NCBI RefSeq assembly: GCF_007829815.1
Contig: NZ_VIWT01000004.1
Location: 558,001-622,000, forward strand
Source: Kitasatospora viridis
GTDB lineage: Bacteria > Actinomycetota > Actinomycetes > Streptomycetales > Streptomycetaceae
Direction of reading: 5' to 3'
DNA length: 64,000 nt
Both the position numbers and the translations under genes were made by a program. Numbering within the stretch: the stretch's first letter is position 1; each line of letters starts with the position of its first letter. Positions 39,060 to 47,933 of this stretch are shown here, one piece after another. The notes under the pieces are model-generated. The model worked only from the letters and a program-made list of their open reading frames with translations, searched no databases and had not been told where the DNA came from.

Positions 39060-40430
39060 GTGCCGACCACCTACACCGCCGCCACCGCCCCGGGTGCGCT
39101 CCCGCTGCTGGGGCACGCGGTGGCGTTCGCCCGCCGCCCGCTGGAGTTCTTCGCCGCCCTGCCCGCGCACGGCGACCTGGTGCGCATCCGGCTCGGCCCG
39201 CGCGACGCCCACGTGGTCTGCCACCCGGACCTGGTGCACCAAGTTCTCACCCAGGACCGGGTGTTCGACAAGGGCGGCCCGTTCTTCGACAAGCTGCGCG
39301 AGGTGATCGGCGACGGCCTGGCCAGCTGTCCGGCGCACGAGCACCGGCGCCAGCGGCGGATGCTGCAACCCGCCTTCCACCGCGACCGGCTGCCCGGCTA
39401 CGCGGCGCTGATGGCCGAGGAGATCGCCGCCGCCACCGCCGACTGGCGGCCGGCCGCCGAGGTGGACGTGCCGGCCACCATGTACCGGATCACCACGGCG
39501 GCCACCCTGCGCTGCCTCTTCTCCGCGCACGACCAGGCGGGTTCGCTGGCCGTGCACGAGAGCATGGAGCTGATCACCAAGGGCGTGGCGACCCGGGTGC
39601 TGCTGCCGGTGCCCGGGCTCGACCGGCTCCCCACCCCGGGCAACCTGCGGTTCCGCCGGGCCCAGCAGGACCTGCGGCGGATGACGCAGCGGGTGATCAC
39701 CGACTACCGGGCCCGGGCCGGCGACCGGGACGACCTGTTCTCGATGCTGCTGGCCGCCCGGGACGAGGACGGCCGCGGCCTGACCGACGACGAGATCCAC
39801 GACCAGGCGGTCACCTTCCTGCTCGGCGGCATGGAGACCACCGCCGCGCTGCTCGCCTGGGCCTGGTACCTGATCGCCACCCACCCGGCCGTCCGCGCGG
39901 AGCTGCACGCCGAGCTGGACCGGGTGCTCGGCGGCCGGCCCGCCGCCTACGCCGACCTGCCCGAGCTGCCGGTCACCGGCCGGATCGTCGACGAGACGCT
40001 GCGGCTCTACCCGCCGGGCTGGATGTTCACCCGCTCCACCACCGCCGCGACCGAGCTGGGCGGCCACCGGCTGCCGGCCGGCGCGATCGTCGTCTACAGC
40101 CCCCTGGTGCTGCACCGCGACGCCGGGCTCTTCCCCCGGCCGCTGGAGTTCGACCCGGGCCGGTGGACGGCGAAGGACCGCCGCGGCAACGACACCTCCT
40201 TCATCCCGTTCGCGGCGGGCGCCCGCCGGTGCATCGGGGACGGGTTCGCCGTGACCGAGGCCACTCTGGTGCTGGCGAGCGTCGCCGCCCGCTGGCAGCT
40301 CGACCCGCTGCCCGGTCAGCGGATCCGCCCCGCGCTCAACGCCTCGCTCACCCCCCGCGCCTACACCGCCCGGCTCTCCCGGCGCGTCCCGAGCGATCAG
40401 AGCTCCACGATCACCGCGCCGAACCGCTGA
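39060..40430 (+). CDS. Cytochrome P450
   Basis: A 456-residue P450 of the class seen in streptomycete terpene oxidation. Key motifs: oxygen-binding I-helix TFLLGGMETTAALLAWAW near residue 258, E-x-x-R in VDETLRLYPPG near 312, and the heme loop FIPFAAGARRCIGDGFA near 382 with the ligand Cys. The N-terminus (APGALPLLGHAVAFARRPLEFF) resembles pentalenene and epi-isozizaene oxygenases, but no terpene synthase or redox partner is visible nearby, so substrate assignment is open. GTG at 39060 is the best start; TTG at 39054 is an alternative. Its 3' end overlaps the convergent oxidoreductase gene by 34 bases. Confidence 0.9.
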   Translation: MPTTYTAATAPGALPLLGHAVAFARRPLEFFAALPAHGDLVRIRLGPRDAHVVCHPDLVHQVLTQDRVFDKGGPFFDKLREVIGDGLASCPAHEHRRQRRMLQPAFHRDRLPGYAALMAEEIAAATADWRPAAEVDVPATMYRITTAATLRCLFSAHDQAGSLAVHESMELITKGVATRVLLPVPGLDRLPTPGNLRFRRAQQDLRRMTQRVITDYRARAGDRDDLFSMLLAARDEDGRGLTDDEIHDQAVTFLLGGMETTAALLAWAWYLIATHPAVRAELHAELDRVLGGRPAAYADLPELPVTGRIVDETLRLYPPGWMFTRSTTAATELGGHRLPAGAIVVYSPLVLHRDAGLFPRPLEFDPGRWTAKDRRGNDTSFIPFAAGARRCIGDGFAVTEATLVLASVAARWQLDPLPGQRIRPALNASLTPRAYTARLSRRVPSDQSSTITAPNR

Positions 40431-41431
40431 CCGGCCATCAGCTCGACCAGCGCCTGCGGGGCCCGCTCCAGCCCCGCCACCCGCTGGTGCGGGAACCGGA
40501 TCCGGCCGTCCCGCAGCCAGCGGCCGAAGACGGCGGGCCACTCGGCCGCCACATCCGGGTCGTCGTCCGCGCTGTAGCCGCGCAGGGTCAGCTTCTTGAC
40601 CAGCAGTTGGAAGGAGTCGAGAGTCACCGGCGCCGACCGCCCCGCGCCGCCCGGGGCCAGCTGTCCGGCGAGCGCGCCGATCAGCGCGATCCGCGCGCCG
40701 GTCCGGGCGGTGGCGACGGCGGCGGCCAGCTGCTCGCCGCCCGCCGCGTCGAGCACCGCGTCGAAGCCGGCCGGGGCGGCCCTCGCGAGCTGCTCGGCCA
40801 GCGGCTCGGCCGCGCCCCGGACCACGGCGGCGTCGAAGCCGAACTCGGCGACCAGCCGCGCCGCCTTGGCCGCCGAACCCGTGGTGCCGACCACCCGGCC
40901 GGCGCCGAGCAGCCGGGCGAGCTGACCGGCCATCGAGCCGATCGCCCCGCTCGCCGCGGTGACCAGCACGGTGTCGTCCCGGCGCAGCGCCAGGCCCCGG
41001 GTCAGTGCCGCGTAGGCGGTGGCGCCGTGGCCGAGCTGGGCGACCGGGTCGGGCAGCTCGTCACCGACCGGGAGGCAGGCGGCCACCGGCACCGCCGCGT
41101 ACTCGCGCCAGCCCAGCGGGTGGCGGACCAGCTGTCCGGCGCGCAGCCCGCTTCCCGCGGGCGCGGCCAGCACCTCGCCGAGCGCCTCGCCGCCCAGCAC
41201 GTCGCCCGGGCCAAGTGCGGGCAGCGGCACGCCCTCGACCTCGGTGGCGCCCTCGCTGATCATCATCCGCAGCGAGGCGGAGAGCCGGAACCAGCGGTTG
41301 CGGACCAGCACCTGGCCGGGGCCGGGGTCGGGTACGGGCGCCTCGACCAGGGCGAAGTGCTCGGGCCCTGGCAGGCCGGCGGGGCGGGCGGCGAGGCGGA
41401 TCTCGCGGTTGGCCATCGGGCGGGCGGTCAT
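40397..41431 (-). CDS. MDR-family NADP-dependent oxidoreductase
   Basis: A 344-residue medium-chain reductase of the leukotriene B4 dehydrogenase/curcumin reductase group, which lacks zinc. Evidence is the N-terminal NREIRLAARPAGLPGPEHFALVEAPVPDPGPGQVLVRNRWF, the cofactor loop VLVTAASGAIGSMAGQLARLLGAGRVVGTTGS near residue 150, and LIGALAGQLAP after it. Such enzymes reduce activated double bonds of enones. The ATG at 41431 is set by AGGAGA. It is divergent from the Lrp-type gene; the 108-base gap probably makes it that regulator's target. Confidence 0.9.
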   Translation of the reverse strand: MTARPMANREIRLAARPAGLPGPEHFALVEAPVPDPGPGQVLVRNRWFRLSASLRMMISEGATEVEGVPLPALGPGDVLGGEALGEVLAAPAGSGLRAGQLVRHPLGWREYAAVPVAACLPVGDELPDPVAQLGHGATAYAALTRGLALRRDDTVLVTAASGAIGSMAGQLARLLGAGRVVGTTGSAAKAARLVAEFGFDAAVVRGAAEPLAEQLARAAPAGFDAVLDAAGGEQLAAAVATARTGARIALIGALAGQLAPGGAGRSAPVTLDSFQLLVKKLTLRGYSADDDPDVAAEWPAVFGRWLRDGRIRFPHQRVAGLERAPQALVELMAGQRFGAVIVEL

Positions 41432-41525
41432 CGGGTTCTCCTGTTCGTAGGGCACTCCCCCACCCTCGACCCGTCCGCTCCCGGCCTCCGTCCGCGCGGC
41501 TCGTTCCGTCGGATTCCGACACCGC

Positions 41526-41531
41526 TAGGCT
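41526..41531 (+). promoter_or_regulatory. -10 hexamer for the Lrp-type gene
   Basis: TAGGCT fits TANNNT and lies eight bases before the ATG at 41540. No purine-rich ribosome binding site follows, which suggests a leaderless transcript. Confidence 0.45.
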
Positions 41532-41539
41532 CGTTCGCC

Positions 41540-42526
41540 ATGGATTCCCTCGACCTGCGCCTGATCCACGCGCTCCAGCTGGACGGCCGCGCCCCGTTCA
41601 GCCGGATCGCCGAACTGCTGGAGGTCTCGGACCAGACCGTCGCCCGCCGCTACCACCGGCTGCGCGAGCGGGCCGGGCTGCGGGTGCTCGGCCGCCCCGA
41701 CGCCCGGCGGCTCGGGCAGGTGGAGTGGCTGGTCCGGCTGCAGTGCGTGCCCGGCGCGGCCCTGCCGGTCGCCGAGGCGCTGGCCCGCCGGGCGGACACC
41801 CAGTGGGTGCGGCTCACCTCCGGCGGCACCGAGGTGGTGGCCAACCTGCGCGCCGACGGCGAGCGGGACCGGGACGCCCTGCTGCTCGGCCGGCTGCCCG
41901 CCACCCGGCAGGTCACCGCGATCGGCGCGCACTGCCTGATCCACGTCTTCCGCGGCGGTCGGACCGGCTGGCCCGGCACCACCTCGGCGCTCACCCCCGA
42001 GCAGGCCGCACTGCTGGCCCCGCCCGCACCGCAGACCCGGCCGGACGACCAGCCGAACGACCGCCCGGACGGCCCCCCGGTCGTACTCACCGCCGAGGAC
42101 CGGCGGCTGCTCGCCGAACTGGCGCTGGACGGCCGCGCCCCGCTGGCCCGGCTGGCCACGGCCACCGGCTGGCACGAGGCCGCGGTGCGCCGCCGGCTGG
42201 CCGCGCTGCGGGCGACTGGGGTGCTCTACTTCGACCTGGACCTGGACGACCGCGAACTCGGCTACGGCTGCCCGGCCCTGCTCTGGCTGACCGTCGAGCC
42301 GTGCCGGCTGGCCGAGGCCGGGCGGGCACTGGCCGAGCACCCGGAGGTGGCGTTCGCCGGCGCGACCACCGGCACCGGCAACCTGGCGGCCTCGGTGCTC
42401 TGCCGGGACGTGTACGCGCTCTACGACTACCTGGCCGGCCCGGTCGGCGCGCTGCCCGGGCTGCGCGAGCTGGCCTCCGCGCCGATCATCCGGACCGTCA
42501 AACGCACTGCGGCAGCGCGGGTCTGA
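41540..42526 (+). CDS. Lrp/AsnC family regulator with two tandem DNA-binding units
   Basis: A 328-residue regulator that contains two Lrp-like units. Unit one: LDLRLIHALQLDGRAPFSRIAELLEVSDQTVARRYHRLRE (residues 3-45) plus a RAM-type effector fold. Unit two starts near residue 185 with LTAEDRRLLAELALDGRAPLARLATATGWHEAAVRRRLAALRATGVLYFDLDL and its own RAM fold. A Pro/Gln/Asp-rich linker joins them. Such double Lrp proteins are common in Streptomyces and act like preformed dimers. It is divergent from the MDR reductase gene, its likely target. Confidence 0.9.
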   Translation: MDSLDLRLIHALQLDGRAPFSRIAELLEVSDQTVARRYHRLRERAGLRVLGRPDARRLGQVEWLVRLQCVPGAALPVAEALARRADTQWVRLTSGGTEVVANLRADGERDRDALLLGRLPATRQVTAIGAHCLIHVFRGGRTGWPGTTSALTPEQAALLAPPAPQTRPDDQPNDRPDGPPVVLTAEDRRLLAELALDGRAPLARLATATGWHEAAVRRRLAALRATGVLYFDLDLDDRELGYGCPALLWLTVEPCRLAEAGRALAEHPEVAFAGATTGTGNLAASVLCRDVYALYDYLAGPVGALPGLRELASAPIIRTVKRTAAARV

Positions 42527-42647
42527 CGCCGTCACACCGTCGTACCAACGCATCACACGGATGCCGCGCGGCACGGGCGTTCGCTGGCACCCGACGGTGG
42601 GTCAGCGGAGAATCGAGCACACACCCCCGTTCCAGGAGGCCCCGCGG

Positions 42648-45074
42648 ATGCCCGACCCGGACCGCCTCGCCCGGCTCGACGACGATCCCGGCACCGGCCT
42701 CCCGTCCGCCCCACCGCCCTTGGACCAGGCACCGTTCGACCTGGTGCCCACCGCCACCGCGGTGCTCGACCGCAAGGGCACCGTGGTCGGCTGGTCGCCG
42801 GCCGCCGCCCACCTGCTCGGCCGCACCGCCGCCGAGGTGCTCGGCCGTCCGGCCCGCGAGCTGCTGGCCGAGCCGGGGCCCGACGGACAGCGCTCGACGG
42901 GCGTGCTCCGGCTGCGGCACCGCGACGGGTCGGTGCGCACGGTGGGCGTCGAGGCCGGTCGGCTGGCCGACATCGACGGCACCGACCGCTGGCTGCTGCG
43001 CGGCCTCGACCTGGCCACCGCCCCCTGGTGGAGCACCAGCCACTCGGTGGTCAGCCGGTTCCTGGCCCACTCCCCCTACGGCATCGCGGTGCTGGGCACC
43101 GACCTGCGCTACCTCTGGCTGAACGAGACGCTGGCCGCCATGGCCGGGGTCGGCCTGAACGAGCGGATCGGGCGCCGCTTCGCCGAGGTGCTGCCGGACC
43201 TCTCGCCCGAGCTGGTCGAAGCGCAGATGCGGCGCACCCTGGAGACCGGCCGGCCGGTGCGGCGGCTGGAGTACCGCGGCCGGCTGCCCGGCGACCCGGA
43301 GCGCGAGCACGTCTACTCCTGCTCGATGCTGCGCCTGGACGACGCGCACGGCCGGGTGCTCGGGGTCTGCTACATGGGCGTGGACATCACCGACCGCTGG
43401 CGGATGCGGCAGCGGCTGAGCCTGCTGACCGACTCCGGTGCCCGGATCGGCACGACCCTCGACCCTGTCACCACCAGTCGGGAGCTGGTCGAGCTGGTGG
43501 TGCCCCGGTTCGCCGACTTCGCGACCGTGGACCTGCTGGAGCCGGTGCTGCGCGGCGAGGAGCCGGTCGCCCCGACCGCCGCCTCGGCCGCCGCACTGCG
43601 CCGGATGGCCCACCTCTCGGTCCGGCCCGGCAGTCCCGAGGCCGTCACCCCGATCGGCGAGCCGCCGCACTACCCGGCGAACTCGCCGATGGTGCGCTGC
43701 CTCGCCGAGGGGAACACCGTGCTGGCCGGCTACGACGACCACACCGACTGGCTCGACCCGGAGCGGATCGAGGCCACCCGCACCTGGCGGCTGCGCGCGG
43801 TGATGGCGGTGCCGGTGCGGGCCCGCGGCGTGGCGCACGGCGTCGCGATGTTCGTCCGGGCCGCCGGCTCGCCGCCGTTCGAGGCCGGTGACGTCTCGCT
43901 GGCCGAGGAGCTGGTCTCCCGGGCCGCGGTCTGCCTGGACAACGCCCGCCGCTACACCCGCGAGCACGACACCGCGCTCACCCTGCAGCGCAGCCTGCTG
44001 CCGCAGGCGCTGCCCGCCTGCCCGGCGCTGGAGGTGGCGCACCGCTACCTGCCGGGCGACTCGCACGGCGGGGTCGGCGGGGACTGGTTCGACGTCATCC
44101 CGCTCTCCGGCGCCCGGGTGGCGCTGGTGGTCGGCGACGTGGCCGGCCACGGCATCAACGCGGCGGCGGCGATGGGCCGGCTGCGCACCGCCGTGCACAC
44201 CCTGGCCGACATGGACCTGCCGCCGGACGAACTACTGGCCCACCTGGACGACCTGGTGCTGCGGCTGACCGACGAACGTACCGCCGGCGGCGACCTGACG
44301 GCCGGTGAGGCGCACAACGCCAAGTGCCTCTACGTGGTCTACGACCCGGCCAGCCGGCTCTGCACCATGGCCAGCGCCGGCCACGTGCCGCCCGCCCTGC
44401 TGCTGCCGGACGGCCTGGTCGCCTTCGTCGACCTGCCGCCGGGCCCGCCGCTCGGCGTCGGCTCGCTGCCGTTCGAGTCGGCCGAGTTCGAGCTCGCGGA
44501 CGGCACCACGCTGGCGCTCTTCACCGACGGCCTGCTCGGCCACGCCACCCGCGACCCCGACCGGGCCGCCGAACTGCTGCTCGCCACCCTGGCCACGGCC
44601 CGCCCCGGCCTGGACGACGCCTGCGCCGACCTGCTGGCCGGGATGCTGCCGGAGCGGATCGAGGACGACATCGCCCTGCTGCTGGCCCGGCCGCGCTCGC
44701 TGACGCCCGATCAGCTGGTCACCTGGGAGCTGTCGGCCGACCCGGCCCTGGTGGCCGACGCCCGGGCCAAGGTGGCCGAGGTGCTGGACGGCTGGGGGCT
44801 GACGGAGCTGGCGTTCACCACCGAACTGATCGTCAGCGAGCTGGTCACCAACGCCATCCGCTACGGCGCCTCCCCGATCCGCCTGCGCCTGATCCGCCAG
44901 TCCGCCCTGATCTGCGAGGTCTTCGACGGCAGCTCCACCTCCCCCCGCCTGCGCCACGCCCGCACCACCGACGAGGGCGGCCGCGGCCTCTTCCTGGTCG
45001 CCCAACTCGCCCGCCGCTGGGGCACCAGGTACACGCCGGACGGCAAGATCATCTGGGCCGAGCAAAGCCTGTAG
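42648..45074 (+). CDS. PAS-GAF-SpoIIE phosphatase with C-terminal ATPase (anti-sigma type)
   Basis: An 808-residue signalling protein. Order of domains: PAS (about 30-120, AVLDRKGTVVGWSPAAAHLLGRTAAEVLG), second PAS (about 130-255), GAF (about 265-440), PP2C/SpoIIE phosphatase (about 455-680, with GGVGGDWFDVIPL, VGDVAGHG and LFTDGLLG holding the metal Asp residues), and HATPase_c (about 690-800, ELIVSELVTNAIRYGA, GGRGLFLVAQLA) of the SpoIIAB/RsbW kind. It is expected to dephosphorylate an anti-sigma-factor antagonist and perhaps rephosphorylate it, linking a sensed signal to a sigma factor. AGGAGG precedes the ATG. Confidence 0.92.
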   Translation: MPDPDRLARLDDDPGTGLPSAPPPLDQAPFDLVPTATAVLDRKGTVVGWSPAAAHLLGRTAAEVLGRPARELLAEPGPDGQRSTGVLRLRHRDGSVRTVGVEAGRLADIDGTDRWLLRGLDLATAPWWSTSHSVVSRFLAHSPYGIAVLGTDLRYLWLNETLAAMAGVGLNERIGRRFAEVLPDLSPELVEAQMRRTLETGRPVRRLEYRGRLPGDPEREHVYSCSMLRLDDAHGRVLGVCYMGVDITDRWRMRQRLSLLTDSGARIGTTLDPVTTSRELVELVVPRFADFATVDLLEPVLRGEEPVAPTAASAAALRRMAHLSVRPGSPEAVTPIGEPPHYPANSPMVRCLAEGNTVLAGYDDHTDWLDPERIEATRTWRLRAVMAVPVRARGVAHGVAMFVRAAGSPPFEAGDVSLAEELVSRAAVCLDNARRYTREHDTALTLQRSLLPQALPACPALEVAHRYLPGDSHGGVGGDWFDVIPLSGARVALVVGDVAGHGINAAAAMGRLRTAVHTLADMDLPPDELLAHLDDLVLRLTDERTAGGDLTAGEAHNAKCLYVVYDPASRLCTMASAGHVPPALLLPDGLVAFVDLPPGPPLGVGSLPFESAEFELADGTTLALFTDGLLGHATRDPDRAAELLLATLATARPGLDDACADLLAGMLPERIEDDIALLLARPRSLTPDQLVTWELSADPALVADARAKVAEVLDGWGLTELAFTTELIVSELVTNAIRYGASPIRLRLIRQSALICEVFDGSSTSPRLRHARTTDEGGRGLFLVAQLARRWGTRYTPDGKIIWAEQSL

Positions 45075-45149
45075 CGCGGGCCGTTCCCCGGCGAGGCTCC
45101 AGGAGGGCCACCCGCCCCGCTTCCAGCCGAGCACGCCGGTGACACCGCG

Positions 45150-45719
45150 TCAGTCCGCCGCGTCCACGTGGGTGCGGCGGGCGTCGGGGTCGAAGATGCC
45201 GAGGATCTCGGCCGGGCCGCCCTGGGCGCCGATGGCGTGCGGGGTCATGGTGGAGAACTCGGCGGCCTGGCCGGCCTCGATGGTGATGCGGCGGTCGGCG
45301 AGTTGCAGGACCAGGGTGCCGGAGAGCACGGTGAACCACTCGCGGCCCGGGTGGGCCTTGAGCTCGGCGGTGCCGGTGGGGGCGGGGCGGGTGATCCGCA
45401 TCCGGGCGGCGGTGACGCCGGTCTCCCGGTTGAAGGTCCAGCTGGTGACGCCGCGGCCCGGGTCGTAGCGCGGGTGGATGACCACGTCGTCGTCGCTGGA
45501 GGTCTGCACCAGCTGGTCGAGCGTGGTGCCGAGCGCCCGGGCCAGGGCGACCAGCTGGTCCAGGCCGATCCGCCGCTGCCCGGTCTCGATCCGGCTCAGG
45601 GTCGAGGCGCTGAGGTAGCAGCGGGCCGCCAGCTCGTCCAGCGACCAGCCCATCGCGGCGCGCAGGCCCCGGATGCGTTTGCGCACCAGGGCGTCCAGCT
45701 GCTCGTCTTCTTGCGTCAT
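45150..45719 (-). CDS. XRE-cupin transcriptional regulator
   Basis: A 189-residue regulator of the XRE-cupin class: residues about 10-65 form the HTH (VRKRIRGLRAAMGWSLDELAARCYLSASTLSRIETGQRRIGLDQLVALARAL), and residues about 105-185 a cupin that binds a small ligand (RITRPAPTGTAELKAHPGREWFTVLSGTLVLQLADRRITIEAGQAAEFSTMTPHAIGAQGG). Its start codon lies inside a 19-base palindrome, strongly suggesting autorepression. It is divergent from a methyltransferase gene 48 bases away and most likely controls it. Confidence 0.92.
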   Translation of the reverse strand: MTQEDEQLDALVRKRIRGLRAAMGWSLDELAARCYLSASTLSRIETGQRRIGLDQLVALARALGTTLDQLVQTSSDDDVVIHPRYDPGRGVTSWTFNRETGVTAARMRITRPAPTGTAELKAHPGREWFTVLSGTLVLQLADRRITIEAGQAAEFSTMTPHAIGAQGGPAEILGIFDPDARRTHVDAAD

Positions 45720-45727
45720 ACGCAAGA
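45709..45727. promoter_or_regulatory. Palindromic operator across the XRE-cupin start codon
   Basis: TCTTGCG and CGCAAGA are perfect seven-base arms with a five-base centre that contains the start codon at 45717-45719. A related element, CGCAAG then five bases then CGTATG, occurs at 45742-45758 just before the methyltransferase gene. Two sites on one face would control both divergent genes. Confidence 0.68.
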
Positions 45728-45767
45728 TGCTATGCCGTAGGCGCAAGGCGTGCGTATGGTCGGAGCC

Positions 45768-46682
45768 ATGGCAGACCACAACCACCAGCCCCATGCACAC
45801 GGACACCAGCACGGCCACGATCACGATCACGGGCATGAGCACGGGCATGACCCCGCTCGGGAGGCCCAGCTCGCCGAGATGCTCGACCTGGACGCCGAGC
45901 TGCTGCACCAGCCGCTCACCGAGGTCACCGACTGGCTCGCCGAGCTCACCGCCGACACCGGCGCGACCGGCGCGACCCGGATCCTCGACCTCGGCGCGGG
46001 CACCGGCGCCGGGACCCTGGCCCTGCTGCGCCGCTTCCCCGACGCCACCGCGACGGCGGTGGACATGTCCGCGGGGATGCTGGAGCGGGTGCGGGCCAAG
46101 GCCGACGCGGCCGGGTACGGCGAGCGGGTGCGCACCGTCGAGGCCGACCTGGACGGCGACTGGCCCGAGCTCGGCCCGGTGGACCTCGCCTGGTCCGCCG
46201 CCGCCCTGCACCACGTGGCCGACCCGGACGACGCGCTGCGCCGGCTGCGGAAGACCATCCGCCCCGGCGGCCTTTTCGCCCTGGTGGAGATCGACGGGCT
46301 GCCCAGCTTCCTGCCCGAGGACCTCGGCCTCGGCGAGCCCGGCCTGGAGCGGCGCTGCCGGGCGGTCGTCGCGGCCCGGCTCGCCGAGGAGCTGCCGTAC
46401 CTGGGCGCGGACTGGGCGCCGATCCTCGGCCGGGCCGGCTTCGAGGTGCTGCCCGAGCGCCGGTTCGCCGTCGAGCTGACGTCCCCGCTGCCGGCCGACG
46501 TGGCCCGCTACGCGCAGCTGGTGCTGGCCCGCAACCGCGAGCGGATCGGCGAGCAGCTCGACCCGGCGGACCGGGCCGTGCTGGACGCGCTGATCGACGG
46601 CCCGGGCGAGGAGAACGTGCTGCGCCGCAAGGACCTGGTGGTCCGTGCGGAGCGCCGGGTGTGGGTCGCCCGCAACGTCTGA
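45768..46682 (+). CDS. SAM-dependent methyltransferase with a His-rich N-terminus
   Basis: A 304-residue class I methyltransferase. Residues 3-30 are His-rich (alternating His with Gly, Asp, Gln and Pro, about 12 histidines), a likely metal-binding or metal-storage tail. The SAM motif ILDLGAGTGAGTLALLRRFP follows near residue 75, then TAVDMSAGMLERVR, DLDGDWPELGPVDLAWSAAALHHVADP and a long C-terminal helical part. The substrate is unknown. ATG at 45768 (with GGAG just before) is preferred over an ATG at 45756, which would overlap the operator. Divergent XRE-cupin control is likely. Confidence 0.87.
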   Translation: MADHNHQPHAHGHQHGHDHDHGHEHGHDPAREAQLAEMLDLDAELLHQPLTEVTDWLAELTADTGATGATRILDLGAGTGAGTLALLRRFPDATATAVDMSAGMLERVRAKADAAGYGERVRTVEADLDGDWPELGPVDLAWSAAALHHVADPDDALRRLRKTIRPGGLFALVEIDGLPSFLPEDLGLGEPGLERRCRAVVAARLAEELPYLGADWAPILGRAGFEVLPERRFAVELTSPLPADVARYAQLVLARNRERIGEQLDPADRAVLDALIDGPGEENVLRRKDLVVRAERRVWVARNV

Positions 46683-46700
46683 GCGGGCGTCAGGTCAGAG

Positions 46701-46724
46701 ACCAGATCAGATCAGATCAGGTCA
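46701..46724 (-). repeat. 5-base tandem repeats next to a stop codon
   Basis: GATCA-type units are repeated in a row just beyond and up to the TGA stop (46722-46724) of the minus-strand esterase gene; on that strand the unit is CTGAT. The copies again carry TGA. Confidence 0.7.
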
Positions 46725-47771
46725 GCTCAGCGCCAGCCGCAGCGCCCCCGCCGCCTCGGCGGTGGCCTCGCGGAACCGGTGGCCGATGCCCAGGTAGCTG
46801 ATGTAGCCGTGGATCAGGTCGGCCTGGCGGCTGAGCGCCACCGAGACGCCGGCCTCGCGCAGCCGCTCGGCGTAGGCCTCGCCCTCGTCGCGCAGCGGGT
46901 CGAAGCCGGCGGTGGCGATGTAGGCCGGCGGCAGGCCGGTCAGGTCCTCACCGAGCAGCGGGGAGATCCGCGGGTCGGTGCGGTCCACCCCGGGCGGGGC
47001 GTAGTGGTCGCCGAACCAGTCCATGTTGTCGCTGGTCAGGAAGAACCCGTCGCCGAACAGCTCGCGCGAGCGGCGCCAGCGCGAGGCGTCGGTGGCGGGG
47101 TAGAAGAGCAGCTGGAAGGCGGGCGACGGGCCGCCCCGGGCCACCGTCTGCTGGGCCACCACGGCGGCCAGGTTGCCGCCCGCGCTGTCGCCGCCGACCG
47201 CGATCCGCGCCGGGTCGACGCCGAGCTCGGCGGCGTTGGCGTGGGCGAAGTCGAAGGCGGCCAGCGCGTCGTCCACGGCGGCGGGGAAGACGTGCTCGGG
47301 CGCCAACCGGTACTCGACCGAGAGCACCCGTACCCCGGCGTGCCGGGCCAGGAACCGCGCGGTGTTGTCGTAGCCGACCCGGGAGCCGATCACCCAGCCG
47401 CCGCCGTGGAAGAAGACCAGCAGGCCGGAGGGCTCCTCGGCGGTCGCCGGGGTGTACAGGGTGGCCGGCACCGAGCCGTGCGGCGCGGGGATCGCCACCT
47501 CCCTGGTGCGGACCGGCTCGATCCGCCGGCCGCCGACCAGGTGGCGCCCGACGTCCAGGTGGGAGCGGGAGGGTGCGACCTCGCCACTGCGGTGCACCAG
47601 CGTGGTGCCCGCGATCTGCTGGAGCCGCAGCAGCAGCTGGGCGTCGAGCGAGAGCACCTGCCCGTCGCGCCGCAGCTCGGGGCCGGCGATCGCCCGCCGG
47701 AGCACCTGGGGCAGCGCGTACGCCGCCCGGACCACCGCAGCCTGCACCCGCACCTGCACCGGAACCGCCAT
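46722..47771 (-). CDS. Alpha/beta hydrolase, hormone-sensitive-lipase family
   Basis: A 349-residue esterase of the HSL (family IV) group. The oxyanion motif VFFHGGGWVIGSR lies near residue 120, the nucleophile in AVGGDSAGGNLAA near 190, the acid in PPAYIATAGFDPLRDEGEAYA near 290 and the His in QADLIHGYISYLGI near 320. Enzymes of this family hydrolyse short acyl esters. A 100-residue N-terminal region (VRVQAAVVRAAYALPQVLRRAI) may be the cap. The ATG at 47771 follows AGGGCGG. It is convergent with the methyltransferase gene; no operon partner is evident. Confidence 0.92.
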   Translation of the reverse strand: MAVPVQVRVQAAVVRAAYALPQVLRRAIAGPELRRDGQVLSLDAQLLLRLQQIAGTTLVHRSGEVAPSRSHLDVGRHLVGGRRIEPVRTREVAIPAPHGSVPATLYTPATAEEPSGLLVFFHGGGWVIGSRVGYDNTARFLARHAGVRVLSVEYRLAPEHVFPAAVDDALAAFDFAHANAAELGVDPARIAVGGDSAGGNLAAVVAQQTVARGGPSPAFQLLFYPATDASRWRRSRELFGDGFFLTSDNMDWFGDHYAPPGVDRTDPRISPLLGEDLTGLPPAYIATAGFDPLRDEGEAYAERLREAGVSVALSRQADLIHGYISYLGIGHRFREATAEAAGALRLALS

Positions 47772-47933
47772 CGCACCGCCCTGCCTGTCCGCACCGTCGA
47801 CTGTCCGCGACAAATTACCCGACGGTAGCCCCAGTTGGGCAGAGGCGTGCAGCACTGCACCGCCGTGGCGGTGCGCACCGGGGCGGGTGAGCCGTCGTAG
47901 GGTCGATGCCCCCGGAGGCACGAGGAGGCTGCT

